A stretch of 64,000 nt of DNA, taken from contig WUJK01000003.1 of assembly GCA_011317545.1 (NCBI GenBank), positions 2,108,001 through 2,172,000 of the forward strand, given 5' to 3'. Source of the stretch: Coniella vitis (lineage: Eukaryota > Ascomycota > Sordariomycetes > Diaporthales > Schizoparmaceae). Under the pieces are notes generated by a model. It was given only the letters and a program-made list of their open reading frames with translations, was not told the origin of the DNA and did not search any database. How positions within the stretch are numbered: position 1 is the stretch's first letter; each line of letters starts with the position of its first letter. The translations under genes and the position numbers were made by a program. Below are positions 24,108 through 35,557 of this stretch, piece by piece.

Positions 24108-26303
24108 TCAAGAAGCAGACACCCCTTCTTTGTCTTTTAGCTTCTTTTCCGCCTCTTCTGCGCGCTTGTTGGCTTCGGCAACCTCCTGCTTGAGCTGCTT
24201 GATGTATTCAATTGCCATCTCCACCGTACTAGCCTTGCTACTCGGCGTTCCTCCATTCTTGGAATCCTTCTTGTCGCCACTCTCCGCCTCACTGTCTTTG
24301 CCATCCAAGAGCGCTCCTCCAGGTAGCAAGGTAGCGATTTCTTGTAGTGCTGAGTTGATACGATTCCGACGCCCCTGCTCGGCAATCTTGTGCGACGTAC
24401 GTTTAGAAGTCAGATTGGTAGACAGCTCACTCGGATATGATACGCCAGGTACCAGATTTCCTTCCAAAATGTTCTGGTAGTTCGATTTCGATGCCAATAG
24501 TCGTGACGCTGTATCCTCGGCTGTCACACCTCCTGGCAGGAGCGGCTTGATGTTGGGTGAAATTTTCGGCCGTAAGGCTGGTGAGACGTGTGAAGAGCTG
24601 ATGCTTGCTCTCTTCTTACTCGTCCTTGGTGCGAGCTGAGGTGTTTTTCTGAGGTTGGGCGTGTTCGTCGCCGACGAGTTTGCTATTATTTGAGGGCTGC
24701 CACTCACAGAAGCTGCTTGGCCAGGCTTTGCAAATACAGGAGATGGCAGTGGCTGGAATGCCGAGCTCCTGCTCGCGGTCGACTCAAGAGCTGGGGAGCG
24801 TAGACTAGGGGACTGGGTGAGCAGCGGACTAAGGGCCGGCTTCCGGAACGTGTTGGAGCTGACTGCTTCGGGAAGTTCAAACTGCTCGATGTTTTCTGCA
24901 GCCACTGCGTCAGATTCTGCCATTTGATCCGGCCTGTTGGCGTTGCTTGGGGAGGGCAGTTTCATAAGCGAGGCTGGCGTCGCTGGCGAGTGCTTCCCAG
25001 TCCGGGCAATCAGGTGCGGGCCCATGGTAGGGGTAGCCATGTTGTGAGGATGAATCGCGGGGGAAGGCCTGGCCGACCGAGACAAGGGCAATGGTGGAGG
25101 AGGCATGTCTGACAAAGTCTCGGGCGAGACTGAGCTGTTCTCAGAATCCGTGATTCCCGCCGCAGAAGAACTTGAAGCATTGCTGCTCGGTTCTGGCAGA
25201 CGCGATGCTTTGGGTGGTTGAGGCTGTTGTTCTACCGTCTCTGCCAAGTCGCTCAAGGCCTGTGCATTCATGAGTGGTGTCGACCCCGTCTTCTTGCGCT
25301 GGGGTTTCGTAATGGGAGACTTTCCCACGCTTGCCTTCCCTCTGCTTTTTGATGTGCTTCCTTTGCGCAGCTTCTTGGTCAGATCAACAACATTTTGCGG
25401 CTGTGTCTGTACTTGTGGTGGAGGGATTGCTTCCAAATCCATATCTTCGGGGGAACTCGTATTGGTTCCCATGGTTCTACGGTCCAGCATCGTCACTGGA
25501 TCACACTGTGCATGTAACGCGGGCGAGGTGAGCGGACTAAAGTATGCGCTAGGCACTGCGAAAGCTTGATCAATGGGGAATTGGTTTTCCAGAGGAGTGA
25601 CTGCAGGCGAGACCAGAGGGGTAAAAGACATCTATGAGAAGCACAGAGTAAGTCTAAGGTTTTGTGACCTTGCCGATTCGAAAACCAGGGCAGGATTCCT
25701 TACGTCTATTTGCTCCTTCATGTGAAAGTGCTCATATATGTCCACCTGATGCTGGGGAGTGTGATCTGGCGCAAAAGTATACGGCCCATCTCCCGCCCGC
25801 ATCTCGAGACTTTGAGGAGTGGCTGGCACGATGCGACTCTGTTGTTGTGCAAAGAAGGCAGCCTGCTGTTGTTCCAGCTGCCTTCTTTGTTGTTCATGCT
25901 GTTGTTGCTGCTGTTCCAATTGTCGTTGTTGTTCCTGGATCTTCTGCGCCTGGAGAAATTGAATCTGGGCGTCAATCTCGGAGATGGCATCGCCAGGCGT
26001 GGGCTGGGACGGGAGCAGGCTCGAGGCTATTGCAGTGTGCAGAGGCGCACTGGTCAAGGCTGGTAATTGATCGTGTATGCTCGTTGCCATTATGACGCCG
26101 GCCTCTGTCCCAGACATGGGCGTGTCGAGTGTCTCGCGTTGCAACAGGTGCGAGGCGCCGTTGTTCTGGGGTTGGAAGCCAAAGTCGAAATGTAGGCCGT
26201 CTGGGAACGCACTCATGCTGTTCATGTCCAGGAATTGTTGGATGTCATCGTCGGCGCTGTGGTGCAAGCCATGGTCCTGCTCGTTCCATGCTGTCGCGTC
26301 CAT
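24108..26303 (-). CDS. nuc-1: NUC-1/Pho4-like bHLH transcription factor
   Basis: Nuclear activator of phosphate-starvation genes in the Neurospora NUC-1 / yeast Pho4 family. Exons 26303-25704 and 25631-24108 join in phase 0 to 707 aa; the second exon opens with the conserved MSFTPLVSPAVTPL. The bHLH occupies about residues 610-682: basic region KRTSHKIAEQGRRNRIN, in which His614, Glu618 and Arg622 are the E-box (CACGTG)-contacting H-E-R triad of class B bHLH proteins. Helix 2 (STVEMAIEYIKQLKQEV) runs into a Glu/Lys coiled coil. The helix1-helix2 loop is long, about 30 residues and Lys/Asp/Ser rich. Exon 1 contains a Gln-rich coiled stretch (about residues 130-175), and the middle is Ser/Pro/Thr-rich, as expected for an activator controlled by a cyclin-CDK. 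Family assignment is strong. Confidence 0.9.
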
Positions 26304-26762
26304 CTTGGCCGCTATCGAGGATCGCGACCTCTATATGCCGACAGCAAGCCGTTGCGCACCGAGGCCGTCGTGCGAAATTGCTGGCGGTATTGTGCCGTCA
26401 GGGGAACACAAAGAGCGGGCAAGGCGGCGGGTGGGTGCTGTGTTGCTCGGCGCTGATTGGTGGTACTGCGTGAAAAAGTGACTCCAAGGCTGTCGACCTC
26501 ATTGGACTGTCCGCACATGCATGTCTTATCGGCTCAATGAAGCAGGCTGAACTGTATCCGTCGCGAGGTCACGACGAGGGAGCACTCGGTCAGGAACCAG
26601 CAGACTTGCTTGCCGACAAAGTGTAGCGAGGTGTGTCGAGAAATGTGCAACTGGAAAGAAGCGTTCGCGGTCTTTCAGATTGGTGGGAGAAAAAGGGCGG
26701 GGGAAAAAGACGGCAGCGAGGCGCGATCTGGTGCGGCAAGCGGGATTCGGAAGGTGTGTGCC

Positions 26763-26810
26763 TAGTACATAGTAGCACTATGTACATGCTATGTACTATA
26801 GTAGTGCTGT
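26763..26810. repeat. Cluster of palindromic motif copies
   Basis: Within 48 bp, TACATAGT and ACTATGTA occur as an inverted pair with a 3-nt spacer, followed by another ctatgtac/tactatag pair. The region could form a cruciform. Confidence 0.8.
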
Positions 26811-27658
26811 GACGGTATAGAGTATAGTGTGTGGGCCCCCAGAGCCCTTCGCTGCCAGGAAGTGCCATAGTGCTATGTATTAACTGAGGCGAGCGCTGGG
26901 CCAGGCCCAGCCTGCCCGCCCAGGTTGCCAAGGGTACGGATTCGCTAACGTAAAAACTTTTGAGTGTGTGGTCTTGGGGCCCCGGGGGGCCTCAAGTTTG
27001 GCTTGACTGGCAGGCTGGGCCGCTGTACATAGTGCTCGCAGTCTGGGGGCGTGTTGGGGGTGCCCGCGGAGCAGTCTGGTGGGTGGGCCCCGGCTGCACG
27101 CTGCAGAAGCCCCGGGGCTGCCCATTCTACACAGTAATTAAGTAGTACTTCAATCTCCGTACACCACTACCGTAGGCTACAACTTCCAAGGTGTTGCGCT
27201 GTGCATCTGATCACGTAGCCCGCCAACCAGCCAGCCACTTTGGTGTGTGTATTTGTATGGCTCCATTCCTCTCTTTGGTCAAACAGCCACAGAGGGTGGT
27301 CAGCTTGAAGTTCTTTGAAGCCCTTGCCACTGGCACGAGCGCCGTAAAAGGTGCTGTGGACAGTGCCATGTAGTATGTATATCCGCCCGAAGCTAACGGA
27401 ACCTTGCATGTGGCCCTCGAGAATCCTTCATCTCCTATTACTCTGTGCTCTTGATTATAATTCTGCGTAGTATGGTGCTAGTTGCTAATGCGTACAGCAA
27501 GTGTTTGTGAGGCTTATGGGTCCCGGGATAGCATCCAGGTCCGTTGCAGAATTTGCTACTGGTGCTGAAACGCTAAAGTTGGACTAACCGGGCAGCAGAC
27601 GATTGCTGGTTTAGTAAATGGTGCAGGTCACCAACGTCCACTGCAACACTGTGTCGAG

Positions 27659-28054
27659 CTAGTCTTTTCCTTGGATGGTTGAGCATGCGAAGAGCTGTCC
27701 AGAGTCCTCTGTGGCGGTTGAAGAGAGGCAATCATGGGATGCTACACCATCCGGTTCCCCGGGCAAATCTTCGCACATTTCAGGCTCGTACCCTTCCTTC
27801 TCTGTCAGTCGTTGTACACAAACTACTTTCCCAATGATTCCTTCAGCTTCGAACCGAAGTAATATCAGACGACATGGTTCGACTCCTGTTGCCATGCCGT
27901 GGCGAAGTTGGCCGGTTGGCAAAAGGCAAGCGATGAGCCATCTATTTTCCTTTCCTATACGGGTGATCTTTTGGGTTCTTTGGGGGTTTTTTATTTTTCC
28001 TCGAAACACCGCAAGAAGGTTTGCATCACGCGAGAAGTGACCGTGTGTGGACAT
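27659..28054 (-). CDS. Candidate orphan ORF
   Basis: ATG-started frame of 131 aa (head MSTHGHFSRDANLLAVFRGK; later LRFEAEGIIGKVVCVQRLTE, Glu-rich). Its charged, globular composition is less repetitive than the chance frames around it, but it has no recognised motif and no clear promoter or splice signals. It may be a remnant or chance. Confidence 0.22.
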   Translation of the reverse strand: MSTHGHFSRDANLLAVFRGKIKNPQRTQKITRIGKENRWLIACLLPTGQLRHGMATGVEPCRLILLRFEAEGIIGKVVCVQRLTEKEGYEPEMCEDLPGEPDGVASHDCLSSTATEDSGQLFACSTIQGKD

Positions 28055-28306
28055 GTACAGTACAAAGAAGCAAAAGATTACAAGCAACCGGCGACCCCCA
28101 GAACACTAGAAGTTCACAACGCGTCTCCTGTACCCCTTATTGGTTAGCCATATACTACTAGTACATAGGATAAATCCCCACAACAAGTTGCTCGAATCAT
28201 GGGGATGGAAAAGGGAGGGTCCGTCAGTGCTACGCTACTAGGCCTACAAACGATCATAGTCATGTTGCAGAAAAGCTTGGCTACCATGGTGAGCCTTCCG
28301 CGGGGT

Positions 28307-28337
<31 letters not shown>

Positions 28338-29136
28338 CCTTTTTTTATTGATTTCTTTTTTTTCCCACAGGAGTACTCCGTACGTAATTCGTAATTTGAC
28401 AGTTGACCTCGGCATCAGTTCCGCTCATTACATAGTACATGCAAGAACTAATATTCGGCAATTCGCGGATCATAGTCCAGACGCTCGCCCGGTGAAACAC
28501 GTGTTGTACACACGACAGTTTGCTCAAAGAGGCCGAATCCAGTTCCTGCTTGACAAACTTCGCTCATGGATCTGGCTCGAGTATACGATTCAGGCATAAT
28601 AGCCTACGCAAATGATTTTCCGGGTTCCCACTTTGGACGTATTGTTACACAAAGATTGCAAAACCTCGTTCTTTTGATGGGAACGGGTAGCCACGCGGAT
28701 TTTGCAGGGATCCTTGCATCTGTTACTTGCGTCGATAATCACATGCCAATCATTGTAGAAGTATGCGGCAAGCAATCCATTTGTAGACAGTGTGAATGTG
28801 CAGTTAGTTACCTGTTCCTTCTCGTAGCACTTACAGCTCGAATATTATGAAATACAGCACTTGAACACATGGTGTACACCCACAAGACCTTGTTGTTGAT
28901 TCGTGTGAGTTTCTTGCTCTCATGGCTATATATTCTTCCCAACACCAAACGCCAGACGCCTAGCGGCAGTTCTGGTACAATAGCCACATATACGCAGATG
29001 ACCACGCGTTTAGAATTGTACCATGATACTTCACGCGCGGAACATAATCGCGTCTGCTTTTTATCCGTAAACCAACATCCTCTGATCCACAACTCCAATG
29101 TTGTACAAGCCCTCATTCAGGGTGCTTCTCCGAGTT

Positions 29137-32100
29137 CTACTCATAATCACTCTCTTCAACGACGGCTGGTCTCCTTCTTTTCCCAGCGGGTCGTGCCCGA
29201 ACTAGATCTTCATCCTCATCCTCATTATCACTTTTGTCAGAAGTATATCGTCTTGGCTTGCCCCCTGGTTCTCCAGTCCGCACCCCACCGAGCTGGCTCA
29301 CACTCGACATATCGTCATCGCTCAACTCGCATTGTGCTGGGTTGGGCTTGTGATAACGGTTGCTTTTCACCGCGCTGCCGGCTGTCCTACTCGTAACAGG
29401 TGAAGATGAGATCAACGTTGGAGTCGACGGCACATCCTGAATGCTCGACCGCGGCCCATCGTCAATAAAGCCCACAAGGTCAGCCCCATCATCCGAGTCG
29501 TCACTCTCGACAAGCTGGCTTGTTCTAGTACAATCATCGCCATAATCCTCTACCAAGTCACTGCTGTGCTTTGATTTCGCTTTAATCTGCCTGGGCTTGG
29601 GTTTCGACTTTGTTCGTCCTGCTGCAGGACGCTGCTTTTCGGTGTCCGTGCTCTGTTCAGGAGCCGACACATCTTCATCTTCGTTAATGCTAGTATCCAC
29701 CAACAACTCCTTTCTTTGCATCCGCCGTGCGGTGGTCCCGATATTTGAGTTAGGCTTTCGTCGTTTTGACTGGGGTTCGCCGTTCTTGTCTCGATTTGTA
29801 AGAAAAGATCGAGGTCTTTTCGTTGATGTCGAGCCAAAAACGTCACTAAGGCTCCCGCCCGGATCGTCGCCATCAGGATCTGGGGCAAACATAGGTAGTG
29901 GCAGATCCTCGTAAGAAAGTCGCTCACCGTCATCGTACGGGCGCAGATGCCTCTCTAGAGGCGACTGGGCGTCAGCCAGTGTTTTGAACAGCTTGACACA
30001 TCGTTTCGTGTGTGCTCCATGTCTGAGCTTGACAACCGGTCGCAACTTCCTTTGTGCCTGTGGCTGCGCCCCAAGATCAGGGCCTGTGATCTCTTCTTGA
30101 GATGTGCGATGGGAGGGGTAATTGCGATAAGTGCGATCCAATTGTGCTATTTGACTCTGGTCGAGAAGCACGGTGTCAAGAAGAGGAATTTCTGCCAATG
30201 TTGCCGCTTCCAGTGGTTTCATCGATTTCTTCTTGCCGGTCGTAGTGCTACCCTGCCCGAAATCAGACGCCTTCATGAAGCCAGTGATGACACCATCTGG
30301 CATATGGAATTTTTTCTGTGTTGCCTTTTTCCGCGCGGTATTCTTTCTCGAGGGTTCAGGTAGTGATTTATCCTGCGTATTCTCAATGGGTATCTCAACC
30401 CTGCGCTTGTCGACTTCGGGTCTGGCGTCTTTAGGAACAATTCTGGTCGACAGGTCGTTGCGAAAGTTGAAGCGCGTACCTTCGCAAATAAAACGCTGCA
30501 TCTTTTCGTAGTTGTCTTTGGCCTTTCTGTATTGTTCTTCTTCTCTGCCTTTCATCAGAAGCAGGGTTATGTTGCCGGCCCTCTTTCTGCCAGTACGGCC
30601 CATGCGTTGCAACATGCGAATAGGTGAAGCTGAAGCGTCGTAACATATGATTAAATCAACCTGTCCAATGTCCAATCCTTCTTCACCAATTGAAGTGGCT
30701 ACAAGAACATTGAATTCGCCAGCTGTGAACTTCTTAATTGTTTCAACCTGCTGCTTCTGCTTCATGCCCTCGCTCCTCTTTGAGTCTGCCTGACCAACGA
30801 ATATTGAGGCGTTGATCATTGGCTTGTGCTTGTTCAAAGTTCGTACAATCTCTTCGGCACTGTCTCTGTACTCACTGAATACAATAGCTCGAGTATTTGA
30901 ACCTGGCCCAGCATCCATAAAGTGATTCAGTAAATTCTCGCATAGGTAGGACAATTTCGGATGGCCAACAAAACCATCCAGTCTTTGCCATTTAGTAATG
31001 GTGTCCATCATTTCCTGAAAATTTGAGTCCTCAATTATGTTTTTCTTGTTTTTCGAGCCTTTACTACCTTGTTTCTCGACTTCGGCCCTGAAGTCGAGCA
31101 TCTTGTGGTAGAATGGCGCAATTCCATGGTAGTTGAGCAGTTTGATCGCATGAGCTATACTTTGCAGAATCGCAAAGACTGACATCACCATACCCTTGGT
31201 GGCTTGATTGGCATGTCTTCCGGCGCCCAATGCCCACTGGCGCTGTGCCTCTCGCAAGCCCATCACTGTTAACGTCATGGGGTCCCGAGCCAACCATTTA
31301 TTGACTTGGGCAAGCTTGTTACAGAGTGGCCGAAGGGTCTTTGAGAACAGATCTTGGACTTTCAACATTTCGTCCGAGGGCTCGAGGATGACCTGGTCGA
31401 TTTCACGGCCATGGACATATGAGCGGATGTCGATGGATTCCTCCGTCCGAATCTCGACGGTTGAAATACCAAGGCTATCTATGACAGCCTGCACACCCTC
31501 CACCGTGGAACCAGGTGTTGCGGTGAGGGCAAGCACGCGAAAACTCGGGTTGAAGCGTCGGATGAATTCAACGACTTTGACGTAAGCGTAATCTCCAGTG
31601 GCCCGGTGGGCCTCGTCGATGACAAGAAGCACGATGGACTTGGGGTCTGCATAACCTTTTGACAAATCATTTTGTAGTGTCTGTGGAGTCATGAAGAACA
31701 GCCGTCTCTTTTCCCACTCTCCTTCGCGGAGAGAAGGTGAGATTTCGCCAGTCAATAGAGTTGCTTGTGATCGAGGAATGCCAGCCACGTTCAAACATGC
31801 ATCAACCTGTTGAGAAGCAAGGGGCTTGGTTGGGGTAACGAAAATGATTTTGGCATCCCTTGTCCAGCGGAAGTAGTTGAGCATGACCGCAGCGGCGATG
31901 AATGTCTTGCCTAGTCCAGTCGGCAGCGCAACCAAGGTGTTGTTGAAGAGCCCGTTTTTAACGATGCTAAACTGGTAGTCACGTATAGGACCAAGATTGG
32001 TTGGGTAGATCCAAGTTCTTAGAGCGTCGTGGTTTAATTTGTGGTGAGTAGGTGGTTCCTGGGCTGAGTCGGATCGGTACGCTCGCCGCGGCTGAGTCTG

Positions 32101-32448
32101 CGGCCCAGTTTGTTGCTCCTCGATGAGAGCTTCACCCCATAACGTCGTCTGGCGCAGATTTTGAGACGGGTTGCTTCTGTGCGGTATATCTGACGATCTG
32201 GGAATGCGGTTCACAGTGTTTCGCGCCTGCGGCGGAGAGCTGTCAAAGGCATTTGAAGGCAAATCTTGCAGATCATCCAGTGGCCGAGCGTGTGATTGCG
32301 CGATACTCCTAGCCATATTACACTGATCGCCATATTCACTGCCAGCGGTCAAAGACCGTGACTTGCTGACCTCGCGCCGAGTGTTCTGGGTGAGAGCATT
32401 TAAAAGATCTTCGTCGGCAAGACCGTCGTCCCAATCATCAGAATCCAT
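29137..32448 (-). CDS. MPH1: Mph1/FANCM-type DEAH DNA helicase
   Basis: ATP-dependent 3'-5' DNA helicase/translocase of the FANCM-Mph1-Fml1 family, acting in error-free bypass of replication blocks and in D-loop disruption (family knowledge). Single exon, 1103 aa, full length. The N-terminus DSDDWDDGLADEDLLNAL is an acidic family-type head. Walker A LPTGLGKT is at residues 175-182, motif Ia VTPTKPLA near 205, the DEAH box at 278-281, motif III ALTATPG near 307, then the FANCM-type helical insertion, motif V ATSIGEEGLDIG near 584 and motif VI QRMGRTGRK at 614-622. The C-terminal about 350 residues are acidic, Ser-rich and disordered with basic clusters. The stop lies at 29137 and the ATG has no in-frame upstream alternative that looks conserved. 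An unresolved small minus-strand gene abuts the 5' end. Confidence 0.96.
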   Translation of the reverse strand: MDSDDWDDGLADEDLLNALTQNTRREVSKSRSLTAGSEYGDQCNMARSIAQSHARPLDDLQDLPSNAFDSSPPQARNTVNRIPRSSDIPHRSNPSQNLRQTTLWGEALIEEQQTGPQTQPRRAYRSDSAQEPPTHHKLNHDALRTWIYPTNLGPIRDYQFSIVKNGLFNNTLVALPTGLGKTFIAAAVMLNYFRWTRDAKIIFVTPTKPLASQQVDACLNVAGIPRSQATLLTGEISPSLREGEWEKRRLFFMTPQTLQNDLSKGYADPKSIVLLVIDEAHRATGDYAYVKVVEFIRRFNPSFRVLALTATPGSTVEGVQAVIDSLGISTVEIRTEESIDIRSYVHGREIDQVILEPSDEMLKVQDLFSKTLRPLCNKLAQVNKWLARDPMTLTVMGLREAQRQWALGAGRHANQATKGMVMSVFAILQSIAHAIKLLNYHGIAPFYHKMLDFRAEVEKQGSKGSKNKKNIIEDSNFQEMMDTITKWQRLDGFVGHPKLSYLCENLLNHFMDAGPGSNTRAIVFSEYRDSAEEIVRTLNKHKPMINASIFVGQADSKRSEGMKQKQQVETIKKFTAGEFNVLVATSIGEEGLDIGQVDLIICYDASASPIRMLQRMGRTGRKRAGNITLLLMKGREEEQYRKAKDNYEKMQRFICEGTRFNFRNDLSTRIVPKDARPEVDKRRVEIPIENTQDKSLPEPSRKNTARKKATQKKFHMPDGVITGFMKASDFGQGSTTTGKKKSMKPLEAATLAEIPLLDTVLLDQSQIAQLDRTYRNYPSHRTSQEEITGPDLGAQPQAQRKLRPVVKLRHGAHTKRCVKLFKTLADAQSPLERHLRPYDDGERLSYEDLPLPMFAPDPDGDDPGGSLSDVFGSTSTKRPRSFLTNRDKNGEPQSKRRKPNSNIGTTARRMQRKELLVDTSINEDEDVSAPEQSTDTEKQRPAAGRTKSKPKPRQIKAKSKHSSDLVEDYGDDCTRTSQLVESDDSDDGADLVGFIDDGPRSSIQDVPSTPTLISSSPVTSRTAGSAVKSNRYHKPNPAQCELSDDDMSSVSQLGGVRTGEPGGKPRRYTSDKSDNEDEDEDLVRARPAGKRRRPAVVEESDYE

Positions 32449-32677
32449 GTTGTCTGGAGCGTTCGACGTGTTGCGATCGAGGATACATCAGGATCCAGTT
32501 GCGCAAAGACTCTAAGGTCGCATCATTAAGGCCGGGAAAGAATTGCTTTGGGACCTTCATTGGCTTTGGAACAGGCGTGATGCCCAGTGCATCCTGGGAA
32601 GTTTCGAAAATGTCCCCGACACATATTACAGCAGCGCGACGCGTATCCTTGTCGAGTCCAGGGTGCAGGGCAAGCAC
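32438..32677 (-). CDS. 3' exon of an unresolved small spliced gene
   Basis: An open frame of 79 codons ends 11 bp inside the MPH1 start region on the same strand. It reads like real protein (VLALHPGLDKDTRRAAVICV, then GITPVPKPMKVPKQFFPGLND, then TLESLRNWILMYP), but it lacks an early ATG, so an upstream exon is needed. Just upstream, around 32735-32820 on the same strand, another protein-like frame reads VTHFLEQLSRLVIFNVGTFVPGS and runs into AG|GTACGTGAGT; acceptor-like AGs follow at GTGTGATTAG and GTTGCAG. I could not join the two frames in one phase, so the exact splicing is not given. Function not recognised. Confidence 0.35.
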   Translation of the reverse strand: MLALHPGLDKDTRRAAVICVGDIFETSQDALGITPVPKPMKVPKQFFPGLNDATLESLRNWILMYPRSQHVERSRQHGF

Positions 32678-33271
32678 GACTGCAACGCCTAATCACACGC
32701 TTCTTGCCTGACAAAGCAAGCATCGCAGGGATGCCAAGCCACTCACGTACCTGCTGCCTGGCACAAAGGTGCCCACATTGAATATGACTAATCGGCTGAG
32801 CTGTTCCAAAAAGTGGGTCACCGCAGCCGACTTGCAACTACAAACGCCTTGCCGTTTTCTTGGTCAAATCCACCTTATAACTCCCCAACTCTCTACTCGG
32901 CCGTCGTTTGACACAGAGCACAATAGACCTCGCGCCCCCCTTCCGAACACACATCCAGGTGCAGAGCCTTGCACTGACTCTTGTCTCTGCCATCTCGAAC
33001 AGCCAATCCAGCAGACTCGTTCGCATACTCGAGCTCCGCATCAACCAAGAACTGAGGTCGGGACAGCCATCAAAACCTCCTTGCGACCAGTGCCGCTTAG
33101 TCGTGCTTGACCAACTTTCTTTGTTCGTCAGCAGGCCGAGACTCACCGCGCGCTACCTGCCTACCGATTTTGCACTTCGTATCAGTATCGAGCTGCGCGA
33201 CTACTTTCGCAATTCCAAGGGTCGCAACACTTGCGCATCCGCATTCGACCCAGTCAGCAGCGATTCCCGCC

Positions 33272-35557
33272 ATGGCACCACCTACCGGTACACGAGCTGG
33301 TACAAATGCCAAATCGAGTCGAAATCCTCGGGACACGACTGCTTCTCGTGGTGGCGCTCGTGGTGGGTCTCGTGGTGGCATCGCGAAGCGTGGGCGCTCG
33401 TCCGCGGTAAAGATTGATCGTGATGGCGATCTTGACATGGACACTGCCGCAGCTGGCACAAGATCTGGCAGTGGTGCAAGTAAACCCCTCGACAGAACCG
33501 CTCGACGCGGGGTACGAGCCAGTGCACCGAGCAAGGCGACATCAAGATTACAACAAAACATCACCCGACACCTTGGTGGAGATATTTCACAGACGCCGCG
33601 CGCTGCACGAGTTTCGGGCAACAACACGACTCTAAAAGTTCTGGGGTTGAAGGCCAGCAGAGCCGCTAGTAACTCAGACGGTGGCGTGAGAAGCCTACTC
33701 GAATTCCTGGAAAAGAAAGCAACGCATGTCAAAACGACTGGCAGCGAGCGCGGCCGTCGCGTGCGCCCTGTTGCGATTAAGAAGGTATGTCAAGGTATCC
33801 AGTCATGGGTACGGGAGGGTACACAGCGTCAACAACAGTCCAATCTCGTTATCTTGCCATGCTTCTCGCAAAACGAGCAGACAATCGCATCCGCCATCGC
33901 CGCTTCGACCTTTCCCGTGAACCCAGTACACCGCTCAAGGTTTCTTTTGACCTTGCTAACTTCCCCGTAGTCACTTGTCGAAGGTGACTTTGTCTTCATT
34001 TTGGCCAATGAGCAAGATGCGGACGAACTACTAAAAATCCACGGCTTCACCTTTGCTGGCGCTGCGCTCGATATTAAGAAGCATGACGCTGGCTGGCCGG
34101 GCGCGGAAAATGCACAAAATGGAGACTCGGGCCTGTCTACAGCAGCCCAAGATACCAAGATGCGTTTGCAACAAGTCCTCGAGCGCCGTTACAACGTCGA
34201 GACAAAACTTCTTGACTTATCTGCTCTAGGCCAGGATCCAGTACTTGTCGAGATGGGACTCCATTCATCCTCGCCGGAGACGGCTGAGAAGACTTTCCAG
34301 GTGCTCATGAAGCTCTGTCAAGATTTGTTCAAGACCCCTCAACAGAAGCGGGAGGCAATGGAAAGCGTTTCCCTTGCAGCCAACGCCCTCGCCTCGGTCA
34401 ATCCTGTCTTCTCACTTGCGGAGACGTTTCCCGATTTAAAGCACCTTGACCTCAGCAATAACCAATTTTCGAGCCTGAAGCAACTGAACAAGTGGCGCGG
34501 TCGGTTCCGACGGTTAGAAACACTACTTTTGCTCAACAACCCTATCATGCAGACGGAGCCAGGCCACGCAACTGAAGTCGTAGAGTGGTTTCCGTTCCTG
34601 CAGAACCTCAGCAATGTGGTAGTCCGAACTCCAGAGCAAATCGCTCTCGCATTAGAGAAGGCCAAGGTCAAAGATATACCTCAGAGCGGCAACGATTTTC
34701 GTGATGTCAACAACCTTGGACAAAACTTCATTGTCGAGTTCTTCCCGTTATTCGACACCAATCGAGACTTACTGCTGCAAACCTTTTACGACGAGCACAG
34801 TGCTTTTACAGTATCTGTGGTCAACGGTGTTCCGAAGGAGAAGGACAGCGCCGTCCTCCCATGGGCTCCATATCTGAGCTTTTCGCGCAATCACCAGCGC
34901 ATCACCACCGAGGGGGCGCGTTTGCAGCGACACATGAAAGGTGCGCGCATACAGGACATGTGGAAGCAACTACCTGCAACCCAGCATCCATCCTTCGACA
35001 GCAACAAGTACATTGTCGATTGCCACCCCTTGAAAGGTCTGCGGGATCCGGTCAATCGATCGCCCGACGGTGAACTCGGCATGATTATAACGATGCACGG
35101 AGAGTTCACCGAGACGCAGAGCAATGGCAGTAGTGGCCTCCGCAGCTTCACCCGCACCTTTGTGCTTGGCCCCAGCCTCACAGGACGCGGTCCTATACGT
35201 GTCGTCAGCGACATGCTCTCCCTGCACGCATACAACCCCCTTCCTACTATTACCGGACCTACGCAGACTATAGTGCCCGCCCCCGCCGCCCCGGCCCCAG
35301 CCGCCGTCCCATCCCTCTCGCCTGAAGAACAACAACAAATGATGCTGATTGAGCTTACAAAACGCACCAATATGACGCTCGAATACAGCAAGATGTGCCT
35401 AGAGGGGGCTGAATGGAACTTTGATCGGGCCCTGGCCATCTTTGAAGAAAAGAGGGTAAGTCAGCTGCCCAGTCCCACGATTTTCATTATAACGGGCCCA
35501 CTAACCAAACTTTATCATCAGGCCGCACTACCTGCTGAAGCTTTTATTCAAGCTTGA
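33272..35557 (+). CDS. MEX67: mRNA export factor Mex67 (NXF1/TAP family)
   Basis: Carries mRNPs through the nuclear pore as a heterodimer with Mtr2/p15 (family knowledge). Exons 33272-33784, 33971-35455 and 35522-35557 join in frame to 677 aa; the last exon encodes only the 11 residues AALPAEAFIQA. Order: an RGG/Ser-rich basic N-terminus (about 1-110), an RRM-like region after the first intron (SLVEGDFVFILANEQDADELL), leucine-rich repeats (about 300-380; LKHLDLSNNQFSSLKQL, LETLLLLNNPI), an NTF2-like domain (NFIVEFFPLFDTNRDLLLQTFY through MIITMHGEF, FTRTFVLGP), a Pro/Ala linker, and a UBA-like FG-binding domain (MLIELTKRTNMTLEYSKMCLEG). It is divergent from MPH1 across about 820 bp. In-frame codons upstream of 33272 have no good start. 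Confidence 0.95.

Larger units (their letters stand above)
26304..29136. other. Gap between nuc-1 and MPH1
   Basis: Contains the nuc-1 promoter (next to 26304), a dense motif cluster (26763-26810), more motif copies near 27026, 28151 and 28430, and one weak ORF candidate (27659-28054). Otherwise nothing seen. Confidence 0.55.

Noticed and set aside
27840..27900. B-box-like GGTTCGACTCC
   Set aside because: No pairing T-stem or acceptor stem, and no A-box at the right distance.
33097..33732. 211-aa minus-strand open frame
   Set aside because: Antisense to the RGG-rich first exon of MEX67; composition is a mirror of it.
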